Shown piece after piece: positions 5,703-5,806 of a stretch of 5,806 bases of DNA (positions within the stretch are counted from its first letter, which is position 1; every line of letters begins with the position of its first letter). The position numbers and the translations under genes were made by a program. Below the pieces are notes generated by a model, which saw only the letters and a program-made list of their open reading frames with translations, made no database searches and had not been told where the DNA came from. The stretch is from CAYRDC01 sp964422925. GTDB taxonomy: Bacteria; Bacteroidota; Bacteroidia; Chitinophagales; S012-47. The DNA is taken from positions 1 to 5,806 of the forward strand of contig CAYRDC010000052.1 of NCBI GenBank assembly GCA_964422925.1, read 5' to 3'.

Positions 5703-5806
5703 ACTCCTATGATTTTTTTTCACGTATTTTAAAAAAAATGCTGAATTGTACTTGTGTTCAATAATAGAAGAAACTGTCACTCCCTAGTGGAATATCAGAA
5801 AACAGT

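Larger units (their letters stand above)
5572..5806. other. Gene-free, AT-rich, repeat-dense right edge
   Basis: No reading frame of useful length exists on either strand in these 235 bases. Visible elements are the candidate hydrolase promoter, a perfect palindrome TTTGATCAAA (5636-5645), an inverted repeat TTTTCAGTT/AACTGAAAA (5670-5678 and 5694-5702), and an A/T inverted repeat built from runs of eight T and eight A (5712-5720 and 5731-5739). A spaced motif CTAGTGG-N4-TCAG also occurs twice (5662-5676 and 5784-5798). The region probably contains upstream control sequence and possibly the edge of a repeat or mobile element that continues outside the window. Confidence 0.6.

Noticed and set aside
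5670..5720. Reading the inverted repeat at 5670-5702 plus the T8 run as a rho-independent terminator
   Set aside because: The stem is AT-rich with a 15-base loop, and the T run begins about 10 bases after the stem, so the geometry is wrong.

Overview
The window looks like a piece of a Bacteroidota chromosome. The evidence is indirect. Base composition is mid-range with AT-rich gaps. Most start codons have A/T-rich leaders without Shine-Dalgarno sequences. Two intergenic gaps carry a TTG-N20-TAnnTTTG-like promoter, the form typical of that phylum. The protein set (Rieske/glutamate-synthase fusion, signal-peptide Pmp3 protein, DHA2-type transporter) would also fit. No rRNA or other lineage marker is present to confirm it.

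Layout. Positions 1-147 hold two minus-strand tRNA genes, tRNA-Gly(CCC), cut by the left edge, and tRNA-Thr(CGT), with a candidate promoter just upstream. Positions 198-1847 (minus) encode a protein with an N-terminal Rieske [2Fe-2S] domain joined to the FMN/[3Fe-4S] synthase domain of glutamate synthase. Diverging from it, positions 1954-2817 (plus) encode a 287-residue protein I do not recognise, with striking WPHHFD, GLSPGD and EPYFYV motifs. It converges on 2867-3286 (minus), a small membrane protein made of a signal peptide, a short spacer and a Pmp3/YqaE domain. The two genes share a hairpin terminator whose T tract overlaps the stop codon of the plus-strand gene.

Positions 3358-5571 (minus) form a tight two-gene unit: an alpha/beta hydrolase followed after 3 bases by a 14-helix MFS transporter. 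The last 235 bases hold no gene. They carry the likely promoter of that unit, several inverted repeats and a short spaced repeat.

How the genes work together: only the hydrolase and transporter are clearly linked, by probable co-transcription. Their shared substrate, if any, cannot be read from the sequence. The other genes appear to be independent housekeeping or stress-type loci. I found no CRISPR array, transposase, toxin-antitoxin pair, defence island or biosynthetic cluster, and nothing that convincingly amounts to a new system. The most interesting points are the domain architecture of the Rieske/glutamate-synthase fusion, the unrecognised WPHHFD protein, and the repeat-rich right edge.
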